Positions 28,068-39,392 are shown, numbered from the stretch's first letter. The stretch is DNA of 64,000 nt from Pseudoalteromonas citrea (GCF_000238375.3 NZ_AHBZ03000027.1:682001-746000), one strand, 5' to 3'. Notes: a model not told the origin generated them from the sequence alone. Made by a program: numbers and translations.

Positions 28068-28100
28068 AAGGCCGTACGCTGGCTGAAAGTGTACGGCCTT
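28068..28100. terminator. Hairpin terminator downstream of ydiJ
   Basis: Perfect 10-bp stem AAGGCCGTAC (28068-28077) with GTACGGCCTT (28091-28100) around a 13-nt loop. It lies 18 bp beyond the ydiJ stop. The T-rich tail (GTTTTC) is on the plus-strand side, so it may serve as a weak bidirectional terminator. Confidence 0.6.
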
Positions 28101-28118
28101 GTTTTCACACTATAGTTT

Positions 28119-31100
28119 TCACACTATATTTTGTGCTATGTATTCAATAGGGTGTTTAGGCTTTTTGCCTTCGTAGCGCTTAACTTGGCTACGACAAGAA
28201 AATCCTGTGGAAAGTAAAATCGCATCTTTTGATTTCTCTACTTGTCCTTTCCATGACATTTCATAAAGTGCCCTTGAATTTTCTTGGTTTTGAACTTCAT
28301 GACCGTAAGTCCCTGCCATACCACAGCATCCAGTAGTCGGAGTTGTAAGAGATAACCCAAGTTTTGAAAATATATCCTGCCAAACTTTACTTGCATTTGA
28401 TAGTGCTGTTGTCTCTGTGCAGTGAGAGAGTAATGTAAACTCTTTATCTTCCTTAGTCTCTGATAATGATATTATTCCCCAGTCTTGTTTATTCAACCAC
28501 TCGTGCGCCAAACTAACTTCAAAATCTCCTCTTTGCTCTCCTAATACCGTTTTATATTCATCGCGATAGACCATAACAAGTGAGGCATCTAGCCCGATCA
28601 TTGGAATATTATGTTTAGTAAGCGAATTTAAAAATTGACTTGTGTTTTTAGCTGCGCCTTTAAACTCTTTCAAAAAACCTTTCACGTGTTGCGCTTTGCC
28701 ATTTGGCTTAAATGGTAAAAGTATTGGATTTTTACCGAGTGCAACGACGAGATCAATAAATGATGTTACTAATTCTGCTTCATAGAAACTGGTAAATGGG
28801 TCTTGAACAATGAAAACGCTGTTCTCTTTTTCCTTTTCAGTTAATGATGATAAGGTATCTTCATCAAAGCGATATTTATGATTAATACTATTAACGACAG
28901 ATGGCACACTTAAAGTAGGTGTATCCACATAACCAAATATTTTTTTGATCATATAAGCCACTGGCTTGGTATTGACTATGGGATTAATAATACCAGCACA
29001 CTTAGAAAGGTAAGGTGCGGTTACTTCAATACTACCAACCAAATAGTCTTTGAAAGGTCGGTTATATTTACTGTGATAAAGGTTTAAAAATCGAGAACGA
29101 AAAGTTGGAACATCAACTTTTATCGGGCAAGCGGTAGTACATGCTTTACACGCTAAACATTCATCCATTGACTCTTTAACTTCATGTGAAAAATCATACT
29201 CTCCTTTATTTTTTGCTCGAGTGTTTAAAAATCTTTCCCACCATGTAATATCATTTTCTTTGTTGATCAATTGCTTTTCAACATCAAGAATATTTACGTC
29301 TGCTTTTTCTTGTAGTCTGAGCCACTCACGAATTAAACTTGCTCGGCCTTTTGGTGAGTGGCGACGATCTTTCGTCACTTTATAAGACGGGCACATTGGA
29401 GAAGATTCATCGTAGTTAAAACAAAGTCCATTTCCGTTACAATTCATCGCATTCTCAAAACTGTCACGAACTTTTATGTCAATCGTTTTGTCGAACCAAG
29501 ATCGCTTTTGTGAGTCAACACTTACTAACTCGTCAGTACTTTCAATTGGTGTGCAAATCTTACCTGGATTCAATCTATTATTTTTATCAAATACAGCTTT
29601 TATTTTTCTTAATTCAGTAAAAAGCGTTTCGCCAAAAAACTCTGGGCCATACTCGCTTCGGTAACCTTTACCATGTTCTCCCCACATTAGACCTCGGTAC
29701 TTTGCTGTCAACGCAACAACTTGATCCGAAATTTTTCGCAATAATTTTTCTTGTAGTGGATCACTCATATCTAATGCTGGGCGAACATGTAAAACACCAG
29801 CATCAACATGCCCAAACATACCATAGTTTAAATCGTGTGAGTCGAGCAAAGCTCTAAACTCAACAATAAAATCTGCTAAGTTTTCTGGTGGGACAGCGGT
29901 GTCTTCCGCGAATGCGAGCGGCTTTTGTTTCCCTTTTGTATTACCTAAAAGGCCAACCGCCTTTTTACGCATGGCATATATTTTTAAGATATCGGCTTTA
30001 TCATTGATAAGTTGATAACCGATCACCCCTGCTTGCTTGTTTTCTATAAGTTGGTCTAACTTACGGCACAGTGACGAAATTTTATCGTCCATTTCATTTT
30101 CTGTTTCACCATTAAACTCAACCATGTTGAGCCCTTGCATTTCGATGCCGGGAACACTGGTTATTAAGTCCGATACTGAATGCCAAACAATATCTTCTTT
30201 GGCCAAGTTCAATACTTTACTGTCAACGGTTTCCACAGATGTAGCTTTCGCTGAAACAAGAAAAGGTGAGTTTCTAAGGGCAGAGTCAAAACTGTCGTAT
30301 TTGATATTAATTAAAGTTTTGTATGGCGCGATTGGTGTTATATTTAGTTTTGCTTCAGTAACAACACCCAAGGACCCTTCTGAACCTGTAATTATTCTTG
30401 ATAAGTCAAAGTGTTCTAGCGAATCATCAAATACATTTTCAAGATCGTATCCAGTGAGGAAACGATTTAGCCTAGGAAATTTTTCTAAGATTAATGATCT
30501 ATTTGAATGACAGCTATCAATCACTTGCTGATAAACTGCGGATGTATTGCCCTCTTGTTGAGCTAATAATTGCGCTTTATCAATAGAAATTTTACGCGTA
30601 TTTAGCTCTGTTCCATCAACTAAATATGTTTTTAACCCTAAAACATGATCACTGGTCTTTCCGTATACTAATGAGCCTTGGCCTGAAGCGTCAGTATTTA
30701 CCATTCCACCGATAGTGGCACGGTTACTGGTAGATAAGTCTGGCGCAAAGAAAAAGCCGAACGGTCTCAGGTAATCATTAAGTTGATCTTTTATTACCCC
30801 AGCTTGAACTTTAACCCAGTTTTCTTCAACATTTATTTCAATGATTTCACGCATATGTCGTGACAAATCGATCACGATACCAGGCGTAAGTGATTGACCA
30901 TTAGTTCCTGTGCCCCCACCTCGAGGCCCAAATGTTAATGATAAAAAGGGATCTTGTTGCGCACTATGTAATGCTGTCTGAATATCTTTATTATTTTTAG
31001 GATATATAACGGCTTGAGGTACATTTTGATAAATACTGTTATCAGTAGCTGTAACGAGTCTTGTTGCATAGCTACAGTCAGTTTCACCTGAAAACCCTTT

Positions 31101-31172
31101 ACTTTTTATGAGGTTAAGGTAATCATTTAGTAAGGTACTTGCTGAATCTTGTTGGTTTATATTGGCAATCAT
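28119..31172 (-). CDS. ydiJ: YdiJ-type FAD/4Fe-4S D-2-hydroxyacid dehydrogenase
   Basis: 1017 aa, almost exactly the length of E. coli YdiJ. N-terminal FAD-binding half: GPRGGGTGTNGQSLT near residue 84 and a later FAD-oxidase C-terminal region (FGHVDAGVLHVRP near 454). C-terminal half: iron-sulphur motif CLACKACTTACPIKV near 675 and a CCG-type domain (TTGCCGMAGTYGHE near 954). Family role: membrane-associated oxidation of D-2-hydroxy acids, with D-2-hydroxyglutarate assigned to E. coli YdiJ, passing electrons on through the Fe-S half. The substrate here is inferred by homology. It stands alone, divergent from the small membrane protein gene. Confidence 0.88.
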   Translation of the reverse strand: MIANINQQDSASTLLNDYLNLIKSKGFSGETDCSYATRLVTATDNSIYQNVPQAVIYPKNNKDIQTALHSAQQDPFLSLTFGPRGGGTGTNGQSLTPGIVIDLSRHMREIIEINVEENWVKVQAGVIKDQLNDYLRPFGFFFAPDLSTSNRATIGGMVNTDASGQGSLVYGKTSDHVLGLKTYLVDGTELNTRKISIDKAQLLAQQEGNTSAVYQQVIDSCHSNRSLILEKFPRLNRFLTGYDLENVFDDSLEHFDLSRIITGSEGSLGVVTEAKLNITPIAPYKTLINIKYDSFDSALRNSPFLVSAKATSVETVDSKVLNLAKEDIVWHSVSDLITSVPGIEMQGLNMVEFNGETENEMDDKISSLCRKLDQLIENKQAGVIGYQLINDKADILKIYAMRKKAVGLLGNTKGKQKPLAFAEDTAVPPENLADFIVEFRALLDSHDLNYGMFGHVDAGVLHVRPALDMSDPLQEKLLRKISDQVVALTAKYRGLMWGEHGKGYRSEYGPEFFGETLFTELRKIKAVFDKNNRLNPGKICTPIESTDELVSVDSQKRSWFDKTIDIKVRDSFENAMNCNGNGLCFNYDESSPMCPSYKVTKDRRHSPKGRASLIREWLRLQEKADVNILDVEKQLINKENDITWWERFLNTRAKNKGEYDFSHEVKESMDECLACKACTTACPIKVDVPTFRSRFLNLYHSKYNRPFKDYLVGSIEVTAPYLSKCAGIINPIVNTKPVAYMIKKIFGYVDTPTLSVPSVVNSINHKYRFDEDTLSSLTEKEKENSVFIVQDPFTSFYEAELVTSFIDLVVALGKNPILLPFKPNGKAQHVKGFLKEFKGAAKNTSQFLNSLTKHNIPMIGLDASLVMVYRDEYKTVLGEQRGDFEVSLAHEWLNKQDWGIISLSETKEDKEFTLLSHCTETTALSNASKVWQDIFSKLGLSLTTPTTGCCGMAGTYGHEVQNQENSRALYEMSWKGQVEKSKDAILLSTGFSCRSQVKRYEGKKPKHPIEYIAQNIV

Positions 31173-31322
31173 GACGGTAATAATTTATTGCTTTGACCTA
31201 ATTGTACCACGGAGTGATAGGCAAAAAGTTGAGAAATTTAATCTTTGTTACATATTATGCAAACTTATACATACTTTAATTTGTATACTCTAACTATAGT
31301 CATTGTGTAGGATTAATACAGT

Positions 31323-31526
31323 ATGAAGAAAGTAATGATACTTGGGTTAGGTGTTTTGTTTGTATTACTTGCGATTATATTTTTTGTGGTGCCCGGACCT
31401 TCAATAATATTTGCCATGGCGGCACTGGTCTGTTTTTCTATGTATTATCCAACTGCCAGAAAATACTTAAAAAAATTACAAAATATATTTACCAAAGCGT
31501 GTCATAAACTGGATGGCATTAAATAG
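31323..31526 (+). CDS. Small PGPGW-like transmembrane protein
   Basis: 67 aa. Two hydrophobic segments (about 4-24 and 28-42) flank a VPGPSIIF turn, resembling the PGPGW family of small inner-membrane proteins of unknown function. A basic C-terminal tail follows (ARKYLKKLQN). It has its own start 151 bp from the divergent ydiJ and a strong hairpin terminator just after the stop, so it is a single-gene unit. No function can be given. Confidence 0.7.
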   Translation: MKKVMILGLGVLFVLLAIIFFVVPGPSIIFAMAALVCFSMYYPTARKYLKKLQNIFTKACHKLDGIK

Positions 31527-31554
31527 AAAAGCCGGCGTTTAAGCCGGCTTTTTT
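31527..31554. terminator. Bidirectional rho-independent terminator
   Basis: Stem AAAAGCCGGC (31527-31536) with GCCGGCTTTT (31543-31552), a 6-nt loop and T-runs on both strands. It lies between the convergent ends of the small membrane protein gene and ppsA. Confidence 0.92.
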
Positions 31555-31568
31555 AATCGGTATAGAAG

Positions 31569-33944
31569 CTAGTCTTTTAGCTTGTCAGCTAAGTATAACC
31601 ATGTTTCTAATACAGTGTCAGGGTTGAGTGACACCGAATCAATACCCTGCTCTACTAACCACGCTGCAAAATCTTCATGATCCGAAGGACCTTGACCACA
31701 AATACCCACGTATTTGCCTTTTGCTTTTGCTGTTTTAATTGCCATAGACAATAACTTTTTAATAGCTGGGTTACGCTCATCAAATAAATGTGCGATTAGC
31801 CCTGAGTCTCTATCTAAGCCAAGTGTAAGCTGAGTTAAATCATTTGAGCCGATTGAGAATCCATCAAAATACTCTAAAAACTCTTCTGCTAAAAGCGCAT
31901 TTGAAGGAAGTTCGCACATCATAATAACTTTTAGACCATTTTCGCCACGTTTAAGGCCATGCTCTTCAAGTAACTCTATAACGCGAGCTGCCTCTTCTAA
32001 TGTTCTAACAAATGGGATCATTACTTCAACATTTGTTAAGCCCATGGAGTTACGAACACGTTTGATAGCTTCACACTCTAATGCAAAACACTCTCTGAAA
32101 TCTTCAGAAATATAACGTGCTGCACCTCGAAAACCAATCATTGGGTTTTCTTCTTCTGGCTCGTATTGTTGCCCACCCACTAAGTTTGCATATTCGTTTG
32201 ATTTAAAATCAGACATGCGAACAATAACACGCTCTGGAGCAAACGCACAGCCTAAAGTAGAAATACCTTCTACAAGCTTAGAAATATAGAACTCTACTGG
32301 TGATTCATAACCTGCAATGATTTCTTTAATTTCAGCTTGTAGCTCTGCTGGCTGATCATCAAAATTAATGAGGGCTTTTGGGTGAACACCAATCATTCTA
32401 TTAATAATGAACTCAACACGAGCTAGACCAATACCCGCATGAGGCAATTTAGCAAAGTCGAATGCGCGGTCTGGGTTGCCCACATTCATCATTATTTTCA
32501 TTGGTAGATCTGGCATTGTGTCAACACGAGATGAAATAATATCAAACTCAAGTTGCCCTTCGTAAATAAAGCCTGTATCACCTTCTGCACAAGAAACGGT
32601 TACTTCTTGATTATTCTCAATTAAATCAGTCGCGTTACCACAGCCAACAACTGCAGGAATACCAAGCTCACGGGCAATGATTGCTGCGTGGCATGTACGA
32701 CCACCACGGTTTGTAACAATTGCCGCTGCACGTTTCATGATAGGTTCCCAATCTGGGTCTGTCATATCCGTAACAAGTACGTCACCTACTTGAACTTTGT
32801 CCATTTCGTCAATAGAGTTTAGGACGCGAACAACGCCTTTACCTATTTTATGGCCAATCGCACGACCTTCAGCAATTACAGTGGACTGTGATTTTAGCTG
32901 AAAACGTTCCATTACGTTTGAGTCTTCATTCGAACGAACGGTTTCAGGCCGAGCTTGTACAATATAAAGCTTGCCGTCGTTACCATCTTTTGCCCATTCG
33001 ATGTCCATTGGACGACCGTAATGTTTTTCAATGATAACGGCTTGTTTTGCAAGTTCCTGAACTTCGTCATCTGTTATTGAGAATTGCGCTGATTGCTCTG
33101 CTGCAATATCAATAATTTCAACTTGCTTACCATGTGATTCATCAGATGAATAAACCATTTGAATTGCTTTAGAACCGATGTTGCGTCTAACAACAGAAGG
33201 CAGGCCTTTTGCAAGCGTTGGCTTATGAACATAGAATTCATCTGGGTTAACAGCGCCTTGAACAACCATTTCTCCTAGTCCATAACTAGAAGTAATAAAG
33301 ACGACATCTTCGAAGCCAGATTCAGTATCGATACTGAACATAACACCAGAAGATGCTTTGTCTGAACGAACCATACGCTGAATACCAGCTGATAAAGCAA
33401 CACCACGGTGGTCATAACCTTGGTGTACACGATAAGAGATTGCGCGGTCGTTAAATAGTGAAGCAAATACATGTTTTATTGCCACCATTACAGCGTCAAT
33501 GCCACGTACGTTAAGAAATGTTTCTTGCTGACCGGCAAATGATGCGTCTGGCATATCTTCTGCCGTTGCTGAAGAGCGAACAGCGAAAGAAACATCAGAA
33601 TTAGTATCACCGTGAAGGGTATTGTAAGCGTCGTGAATTGCTTTATTTAGTTCTGGTTGGAATGGAGTATCGATGATCCATTGTCTTATTTCTGCACCAA
33701 CCTTGGCGAGCGTATTAACGTCATCGACGTCTAGTGTGTCTAAAATTGTGTGAATTTTTTCGTTGAGTCCAGATTGCTCTAAAAACTCATTAAAAGCATC
33801 GGCGGTAGTAGCGAATCCACCAGGTACTTGTACACCAGCGTTAGAAAGGTTTGATATCATTTCCCCAAGTGAAGCGTTTTTACCACCAACTCGAGGTACA
33901 TCTTGCATACCTAACTCTTGATACCAGAGAACGTAGTCTTGCAC
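31569..33944 (-). CDS. ppsA: Phosphoenolpyruvate synthase
   Basis: 791 aa (E. coli PpsA is 792). Makes PEP from pyruvate and ATP for gluconeogenesis. N-terminal ATP-grasp part with [10 protein letters not shown] near residue 20; the phosphohistidine domain has [20 protein letters not shown] around residue 412-431, where His417 should be phosphorylated; the C-terminal TIM-barrel ends with [15 protein letters not shown]. The start is GTG, supported by GGAG eight bases upstream. Divergent from ppsR, which encodes its regulatory kinase/phosphatase; this pairing is usual in proteobacteria. Its presence with aceA and glcB in the same window fits growth on acetate or fatty acids. Confidence 0.96.
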   Translation of the reverse strand: MQDYVLWYQELGMQDVPRVGGKNASLGEMISNLSNAGVQVPGGFATTADAFNEFLEQSGLNEKIHTILDTLDVDDVNTLAKVGAEIRQWIIDTPFQPELNKAIHDAYNTLHGDTNSDVSFAVRSSATAEDMPDASFAGQQETFLNVRGIDAVMVAIKHVFASLFNDRAISYRVHQGYDHRGVALSAGIQRMVRSDKASSGVMFSIDTESGFEDVVFITSSYGLGEMVVQGAVNPDEFYVHKPTLAKGLPSVVRRNIGSKAIQMVYSSDESHGKQVEIIDIAAEQSAQFSITDDEVQELAKQAVIIEKHYGRPMDIEWAKDGNDGKLYIVQARPETVRSNEDSNVMERFQLKSQSTVIAEGRAIGHKIGKGVVRVLNSIDEMDKVQVGDVLVTDMTDPDWEPIMKRAAAIVTNRGGRTCHAAIIARELGIPAVVGCGNATDLIENNQEVTVSCAEGDTGFIYEGQLEFDIISSRVDTMPDLPMKIMMNVGNPDRAFDFAKLPHAGIGLARVEFIINRMIGVHPKALINFDDQPAELQAEIKEIIAGYESPVEFYISKLVEGISTLGCAFAPERVIVRMSDFKSNEYANLVGGQQYEPEEENPMIGFRGAARYISEDFRECFALECEAIKRVRNSMGLTNVEVMIPFVRTLEEAARVIELLEEHGLKRGENGLKVIMMCELPSNALLAEEFLEYFDGFSIGSNDLTQLTLGLDRDSGLIAHLFDERNPAIKKLLSMAIKTAKAKGKYVGICGQGPSDHEDFAAWLVEQGIDSVSLNPDTVLETWLYLADKLKD

Positions 33945-34086
33945 GGAACTGTCTCCAAAACAAATTGTATTTAATGTGAGAGATTGTTTGACCTTTTATA
34001 TCGGTCACAGGCATTCTACACTGGCAAGTACGCTTACGTAAACCGCGGAAGCTAAAATTCAGCTAATTTGTAAGAACAAGGTTAAA

Positions 34087-34896
34087 ATGAGAACAGCATT
34101 TTATATATCAGATGGAACGGCTATCACATCAGAGGTGTTTGGCCATGCCACACTCTCTATGTTTCCTGTGGAATTCAATCATCAAACAATTCCTTTCGTT
34201 GAAACGGTGAGAAAAGCAGAAGAAATCAAAGTACTGATTGATTTAAATGCAAAGAATACCGGTGAACGGCCATTGGTGTTTTTTACATTCGTGAACCCGG
34301 AGCTATCCGACATCATTCTTTCATCACAAGGTGTGTGTTATGACTTTTTAGCACTGGCGAGTAAGGTTGTTAAAAAAGAATTAAATGTTGAGCCCGTTCC
34401 AAAAGTGCATCGCACTCATTCAATTCATGAAGCAAGTTATGATTTTAGAATTGATGCTGTGAATTACGCGTTGGCCAATGATGATGGTGCAAATATAAAA
34501 GATTATGAGCAAGCTGATATCATTTTAGTTGGGGTGAGTCGCTCAGGTAAAACCCCAACGAGTTTATATCTCGCATTACAGTATGGTATCAAAGCCGCTA
34601 ATTACCCGATCACAGAAGATGATTTGGAAAAAGGGAACTTCCCCAAATGCTTGCTAGCACATAAGAATAAATTGTTTGGATTAACAATTAATCCAGAACG
34701 ATTATCAGCTATTCGTGAAGGGAGAATGGCGAACTCAAAGTATGCGTCTATTCGTCAGTGTAGAATAGAAGTCAGAGAAGTTGAGATGTTGTTTAAAAAA
34801 CACAGAACACCGTATTTGAATTCAACGAGTCATTCTGTTGAAGAGATATCAGCAAAAATCATTTCTGAAACAGGGCTAACAAGAAGAAAGTATTAA
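34087..34896 (+). CDS. ppsR: PEP synthase regulatory protein (kinase/pyrophosphorylase)
   Basis: 269 aa member of the DUF299/PSRP family. The P-loop-like GVSRSGKTPTSLYLALQYG lies near residues 149-167; MANSKYASIRQCRIEV near 218-233 is also typical. The family phosphorylates PEP synthase with ADP to inactivate it and reactivates it by phosphate-dependent dephosphorylation. It is divergent from ppsA with 142 bp between the starts, the classical arrangement. Confidence 0.95.
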   Translation: MRTAFYISDGTAITSEVFGHATLSMFPVEFNHQTIPFVETVRKAEEIKVLIDLNAKNTGERPLVFFTFVNPELSDIILSSQGVCYDFLALASKVVKKELNVEPVPKVHRTHSIHEASYDFRIDAVNYALANDDGANIKDYEQADIILVGVSRSGKTPTSLYLALQYGIKAANYPITEDDLEKGNFPKCLLAHKNKLFGLTINPERLSAIREGRMANSKYASIRQCRIEVREVEMLFKKHRTPYLNSTSHSVEEISAKIISETGLTRRKY

Positions 34897-34898
34897 TA

Positions 34899-34920
34899 AA
34901 AGGCTGCATATGCAGCCTTT
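34899..34920. terminator. Bidirectional terminator between ppsR and DAHP synthase gene
   Basis: A 10-bp perfect stem AAAGGCTGCA (34899-34908) with TGCAGCCTTT (34911-34920) sits 2 bp after the ppsR stop and before the convergent stop of the DAHP synthase gene. A/T flanks on both sides allow use in both directions. Confidence 0.85.
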
Positions 34921-34933
34921 ATAGTCGAATTAT

Positions 34934-36289
34934 TTAGACTTTATTACGTGCGTCTTTTAGTAAATCGGCAACTAAGAATCCAAGTTCTAGTACCTGATCT
35001 GCATTAAGACGGGGATCACATTGTGTACGGTAACGCTGTGCTAAGTCTTCATCAGACAATCCATACGCACCACCTACACATTCAGTCACATGTTGACCTG
35101 TCATCTCTAGGTGAACACCACCTGGGTAAGACCCTTCTGCTTTATGAACTGCAAAGAACTGACTAATTTCACGTAAGATGTTATTGAAACTACGTGTTTT
35201 ATAGCCTGTGCTCGCCTTTTCAGTATTACCGTGCATTGGATCTGATGTCCAAACAACTTTTCGGCCTTCGTCTTGAACTCTACGAACGAGAGCTGGTAGT
35301 TTTTCTGGTAGTACATCGGCACCCATTCGGGTAATAAGGGTTAATCGCCCTGGGATATTCTCTGGGTTCAACGCGTCAATTAGCGCTATAAGTTCGTCAG
35401 GTGTCATACCTGGACCAACTTTAACCCCTATTGGGTTTTTAATGCCACGGAAAAATTCAATATGTGCGTGGTCTAATTGACGAGTTCGCTCACCTATCCA
35501 TACGAAGTGTGCTGAACAATCATACCAATCACCAGTAAGGTGATCACGGCGAGTAAGTGCTTGCTCATACCCAAGTAAAAGTGCCTCATGAGATGTATAG
35601 AGCGACGTTTCTTTTAAGCTTGGCGCGACGCTTGAGTCAATACCACAGACTTCCATAAACTCAAGTGCATCTTGAATTTTATCAGCCATTTGTTGATACT
35701 TTTCTTTTAGCGGGTTCGCCGCGACAAAGCTCATATTCCAACGGTTTACTTGATGTAAGTCTGCTAGACCACCTTGGGCAAATGCTCTTAAAAGGTTTAA
35801 TGTCGCTGCACTGTGATGGTAAGCCGTCATTAACCGGTTTGGATCAGGTACTCGAGACTCTTCAGTGAACTCAAAATTATTAATGATGTCGCCACGGTAA
35901 GATGGCAACGACACACCATCTATTGTTTCAAAGTTTGAAGAACGTGGTTTAGCGTACTGGCCCGCCATTCTACCAATTTTCACAACAGGACATTTACCGC
36001 CGTAGGTTAAAACAACGGCCATTTGCAATAACGTTTTGAACGTATCGCGAATGTTTGCTGCGTTAAAGTCTGAAAAGGACTCAGCACAATCACCACCTTG
36101 CAGTAAAAAAGCTTTCCCTTCACATACGTCTGCTAGGTTTTTATATAGACTTCTTGTTTCTTCTGCAAACACTAATGGTGGCGCTTTATTTAGTTGCGCT
36201 TCTATATCTAGAAGTGCTGTTTGATCTGGGTATTCTGGTTGCTGAACAATCGGATGTTCTCTCCAACTGTCTGGATTCCAAGGTTTCAT
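34934..36289 (-). CDS. Class II 3-deoxy-D-arabino-heptulosonate 7-phosphate synthase
   Basis: 451 aa. First step of the shikimate pathway: PEP plus erythrose 4-phosphate gives DAHP. It is the plant/class II type: [20 protein letters not shown] at the N-terminus, [11 protein letters not shown] near 62-72, [14 protein letters not shown] near 101-114, [12 protein letters not shown], and the C-terminal [12 protein letters not shown]. Class II enzymes bind a divalent metal and are commonly inhibited by aromatic end products; no effector-specific insertion is obvious. It uses PEP, as do its neighbours, but is convergent with ppsR and separately transcribed. It is the last normal gene before the gene-free terminus region. 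Confidence 0.93.
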   Translation of the reverse strand: MKPWNPDSWREHPIVQQPEYPDQTALLDIEAQLNKAPPLVFAEETRSLYKNLADVCEGKAFLLQGGDCAESFSDFNAANIRDTFKTLLQMAVVLTYGGKCPVVKIGRMAGQYAKPRSSNFETIDGVSLPSYRGDIINNFEFTEESRVPDPNRLMTAYHHSAATLNLLRAFAQGGLADLHQVNRWNMSFVAANPLKEKYQQMADKIQDALEFMEVCGIDSSVAPSLKETSLYTSHEALLLGYEQALTRRDHLTGDWYDCSAHFVWIGERTRQLDHAHIEFFRGIKNPIGVKVGPGMTPDELIALIDALNPENIPGRLTLITRMGADVLPEKLPALVRRVQDEGRKVVWTSDPMHGNTEKASTGYKTRSFNNILREISQFFAVHKAEGSYPGGVHLEMTGQHVTECVGGAYGLSDEDLAQRYRTQCDPRLNADQVLELGFLVADLLKDARNKV

Positions 36290-36381
36290 TAATTTTCCTC
36301 ATTCAATGTAGTGTTACCTCACCACGAAAGTAACGTATAGACGTAGCGGCTTCAAGATAAATTTAGTATTTATTTTGGATA

Positions 36382-36397
36382 AGAACACATCATACTT
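36382..36397 (-). other. Ter-like replication fork barrier 1
   Basis: Read on the minus strand the site is AAGTATGATGTGTTCT, matching E. coli Ter (AGTATGTTGTAACTAA) in AGTATG and TGT. It is the most distal of the six sites from tus, between the DAHP synthase gene and the IS remnant. Confidence 0.75.
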
Positions 36398-36512
36398 ACG
36401 AAAGCGTAAAAAACGAACTCTCGACAATATAATTACACTTAAAAAGTCTGGTGATCATAGTTAACATCAGCCTTATTGATCACATAGCTAACTACCAATC
36501 AATCTCTCAGTT

Positions 36513-37243
36513 TTAACTCTGATGCTGATATTTGGGCATACCTAGCCCAGTCATTTTATTTATTGCCTTCACTTTCCACTGCGTTAACCCTATTTGGTGC
36601 ATCATAAATACTGGGCGGTTCTTTTCCCCAGTATTGGGCATTGTCTCTTGACCGCGCCCGCATCGCATAATCGCGCTTTTTGCTGCGACCTCTTCATTGC
36701 AACTGTGTGTGTCATGTGCTCCATCACCTGTCACTATTCCTGCGCAGTGGCCTGATTAAATCATCAAGGGCTTCACCACCTTACACATATGCCATCGACA
36801 GCTCAGCACCCACAATATCGTCACTTGTCGCATAAACGGCTAAGTGTAATTTTCGCCAAGTTTTACGCTTAGTCGCACGGTGTTTTCTCGCATGCTACTC
36901 TCCATTTTCGTACACTTTAAGGCCGGTGCTATCGACTACGATATCTATAAATCCTTTACTTGCGCTTTCTATATTGCACAAACAGCCATAACCGGGTGAC
37001 TGTAACGAGGAATCCATCCTAGTTAGCAAGGAATTTACAAACCCTTCTAAGGCTCTTAGTGGTAAATTGAATATAGTCTTTAAGGTTAAACAGGTTTCAA
37101 CTGCTAAATCAGAATAGTGATTTGAACGACCACGGTGACCGTGTTTTTCGGTATTTTGCGGCACTATCACTTAGCCAAACAACGATGTTACCGAGCTGAA
37201 CTAAAGCACGATTGTACTGTGACAAATTCCTAATTTTCTTCTT
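36513..37243 (-). pseudogene. Decayed IS5-family DDE transposase
   Basis: Minus-strand fragments in different frames give typical IS5-type pieces: KIRNLSQYNRALVQLGN near 37243-37180, HYSDLAVETCLTLKTIFNLP and VDSTGLKVYENGE within 36895-37170, and TGDGAHDTHSCNEEVAAK near 36680-36734. Frameshifts and stop codons separate them and no full frame remains, so the element is inactive. Terminal inverted repeats could not be defined. It lies between Ter-like sites 1 and 2, so an insertion once split or enlarged the terminus region. Confidence 0.8.
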
Positions 37244-37451
37244 AATTTCAAGACATGGGTTAAGGCATTTAATGATCTGAACACACCAAACTAAAGAAAT
37301 TCAATTATTTCGTTTTACGTTTTGTAATCCATTATTTAAACCATAAGGTAATTGAGTATTCATCAGGATTAGAGGTGATGTAATTGGTGGGATATTCTGA
37401 GTGCGTTTTCTCCCCGGTAATAAGTTCTGTGGAAGAACAAGGCAAACCATA

Positions 37452-37467
37452 AGAACACATCATACAT
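37452..37467 (-). other. Ter-like replication fork barrier 2
   Basis: Minus-strand sequence ATGTATGATGTGTTCT; it differs from the other copies at the second base (T for A or G context AAGT), making it the most diverged copy. Same orientation as the others. Confidence 0.68.
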
Positions 37468-37840
37468 TAATTTGTTTAATATGATCTTAGCAATTTACAT
37501 AACTGAAACTCAAATCTACCACCAAGTCCATGTTTCTTATATGTAGTCTTGTTTTACTTTTGCCGCACTGTGTTAGTGCAGGCAAAAGTATTAAATGCTC
37601 TATTAAGTATTTTAGATGAAGAGCGTTCTACGGTTTAAAAATTAGGTTTGTTTTAGCCTTATCAGCCTTAGTTTTTTAGATAAATCAAATATCTAGAAAA
37701 GGTAATATCTATGTACGCTAATTTATATAGCAAATAACAGGTTTGTGATTACAAACTTACATATAGAGTATTCTAAAGCTCTGATCCGCGTCATTTCTAG
37801 AACAAGTTGATAAAAGGACTTTAAGTTTGGTAAAATAACT

Positions 37841-37856
37841 AGAACACATCATACTT
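37841..37856 (-). other. Ter-like replication fork barrier 3
   Basis: Minus-strand sequence AAGTATGATGTGTTCT, identical to sites 1, 4 and 6 over 16 bases and in the same orientation. Confidence 0.75.
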
Positions 37857-38085
37857 TATAACCCACTACATTTCTTAGCATTTGACTATTTATAAAATTC
37901 AGCCACCAAAACAACGAAATTTTTTATAATTTTTCGTCCAATGGCCTACCTTTCTCAGGAAAGGAGCTTCAACTTCGATGTAAGAAGAGTTTATATAGTT
38001 CGCTTTAATGCTTCGCTGAAGAAAATTTGAAAGTTCGAGAAATAAGTTTTGCTTTTATATCTTATTAAAATCGCATTTATGACTA

Positions 38086-38113
38086 AAATTGACTAATTAT
38101 AATTATGTTAAAT
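38086..38113 (+). other. Candidate dif2 (XerCD) site
   Basis: TTATGTTAAAT at 38103-38113 is identical to the XerD-binding arm of E. coli dif. It is preceded by a 6-bp centre TTATAA and an 11-bp left arm AAATTGACTAA that matches the XerC arm only at its inner end (TAA) and a few other places. The location within the terminus region is as expected for a dimer-resolution site. The AT-rich context makes a chance match possible. Confidence 0.35.
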
Positions 38114-39211
38114 TAGCTTGCCATCAACTGCTTTAAAGCATAACCTATGTCCATAAAAACTACATACGGGTTTTCGATTGTTTGGTTAAAAATCTATCAT
38201 CTAGATTTCATATAATGATAGATCTAAAATTTTTGGTTTACTGTTTAAACCCAGCATCTAAGAATTATTACCATTTTTTTATTGGAAAAACTAAACACTA
38301 TTAGTTATATTCCCGCTCTCTCTATCTCTCCTAGTTTTTTGAAAAATACCATTTATAAATATTTCTCGTAGGATTTAAGAAATCCAGGTTGGAAATGCTT
38401 TATTGCTAAATAATTTCCTCTTGTTTAAAGCTTACTTGTTAAGTGTTCAAATTTAACTACTCTGTTAGGTTAAATTCGAGCCTTTACTTGATCAGTGAGT
38501 GCCATAATTTAATTTTATCGTTAAAAAATAGAAATACACGCTATCATGAGTAACAAAGTAAATTTCGTTATGCGCGAGTAATGTGTATGACGTTATAAAT
38601 TGGTTTTAAGATATTAGTAGCTTTAGATTCAAATCTATTTTTTATTTTTGTACTGCGTTACCTTAGTAATTTTGATTACAACTACTGAAATACTCCCCAA
38701 TCGACTTAGCCCGAATGGCACCAATTTATATAAAATAAGCTATAGGTCATATTTTTATTAGTTAATGACAAAAGGCAGACAAGTGAGTAGCCCTATTAGA
38801 GCTTATTGGGCACTTTAGTTGCAATACTCGTGATCATACAAACTAAAAAATAATTTTATGGCAGCAGAAACAGTAAAATTTGACGTATCTTGGAAATTTG
38901 CCAAGTGCTAAATATCTATTAAGCCAAGTTTTGCTTAAGCGCATAAGATTGCTATCTATTGTTCAATGTACCTTGTTAAATAAAGAATACATACGTCAAA
39001 TCGCAGAAGTAAGCTTGCTAGCCTTTTTAAAACGTTACTTTCCAGTTTGCTATTCTTTAAATTCTCAATGAAAATCCTAACAAAAAATATAGTAATTTTT
39101 GCAGTTACTAATCAGGCAATTCCAATATTAATCTATAGTCACTTATGAAGTTTAACCAAAGAAACACTCGACGAAGATAAATAAAGAGTGGTAAAATCTG
39201 GGCAAAAACAA

Positions 39212-39227
39212 AGAACACATCATACTT
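39212..39227 (-). other. Ter-like replication fork barrier 4
   Basis: Minus-strand sequence AAGTATGATGTGTTCT. First of a group of three sites within 215 bp upstream of tus. Confidence 0.77.
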
Positions 39228-39376
39228 AAAGATAAAATCTATACACTCGACATTACCGAACTCTAAACCAATTTTATCATGCTAACGAAATATATTGTTT
39301 TTCGAATTACCTTGCCCATATTATTAAACAATACAGCCATAGACGAAACAAACAACAGAGTGATATGATCGCGAGG

Positions 39377-39392
39377 AGAACACATCATACTA
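39377..39392 (-). other. Ter-like replication fork barrier 5
   Basis: Minus-strand sequence TAGTATGATGTGTTCT, starting 33 bp before site 6, which is close to three helical turns. Same orientation. Confidence 0.77.

Noticed and set aside
30037-30510. 157-aa plus-strand reading frame inside ydiJ
   Set aside because: Antisense to the conserved FAD domain of ydiJ; no ribosome site or family resemblance.
38880-39071. 63-aa plus-strand reading frame in the terminus region
   Set aside because: No convincing ribosome site, no known family, and the surrounding DNA looks non-coding.
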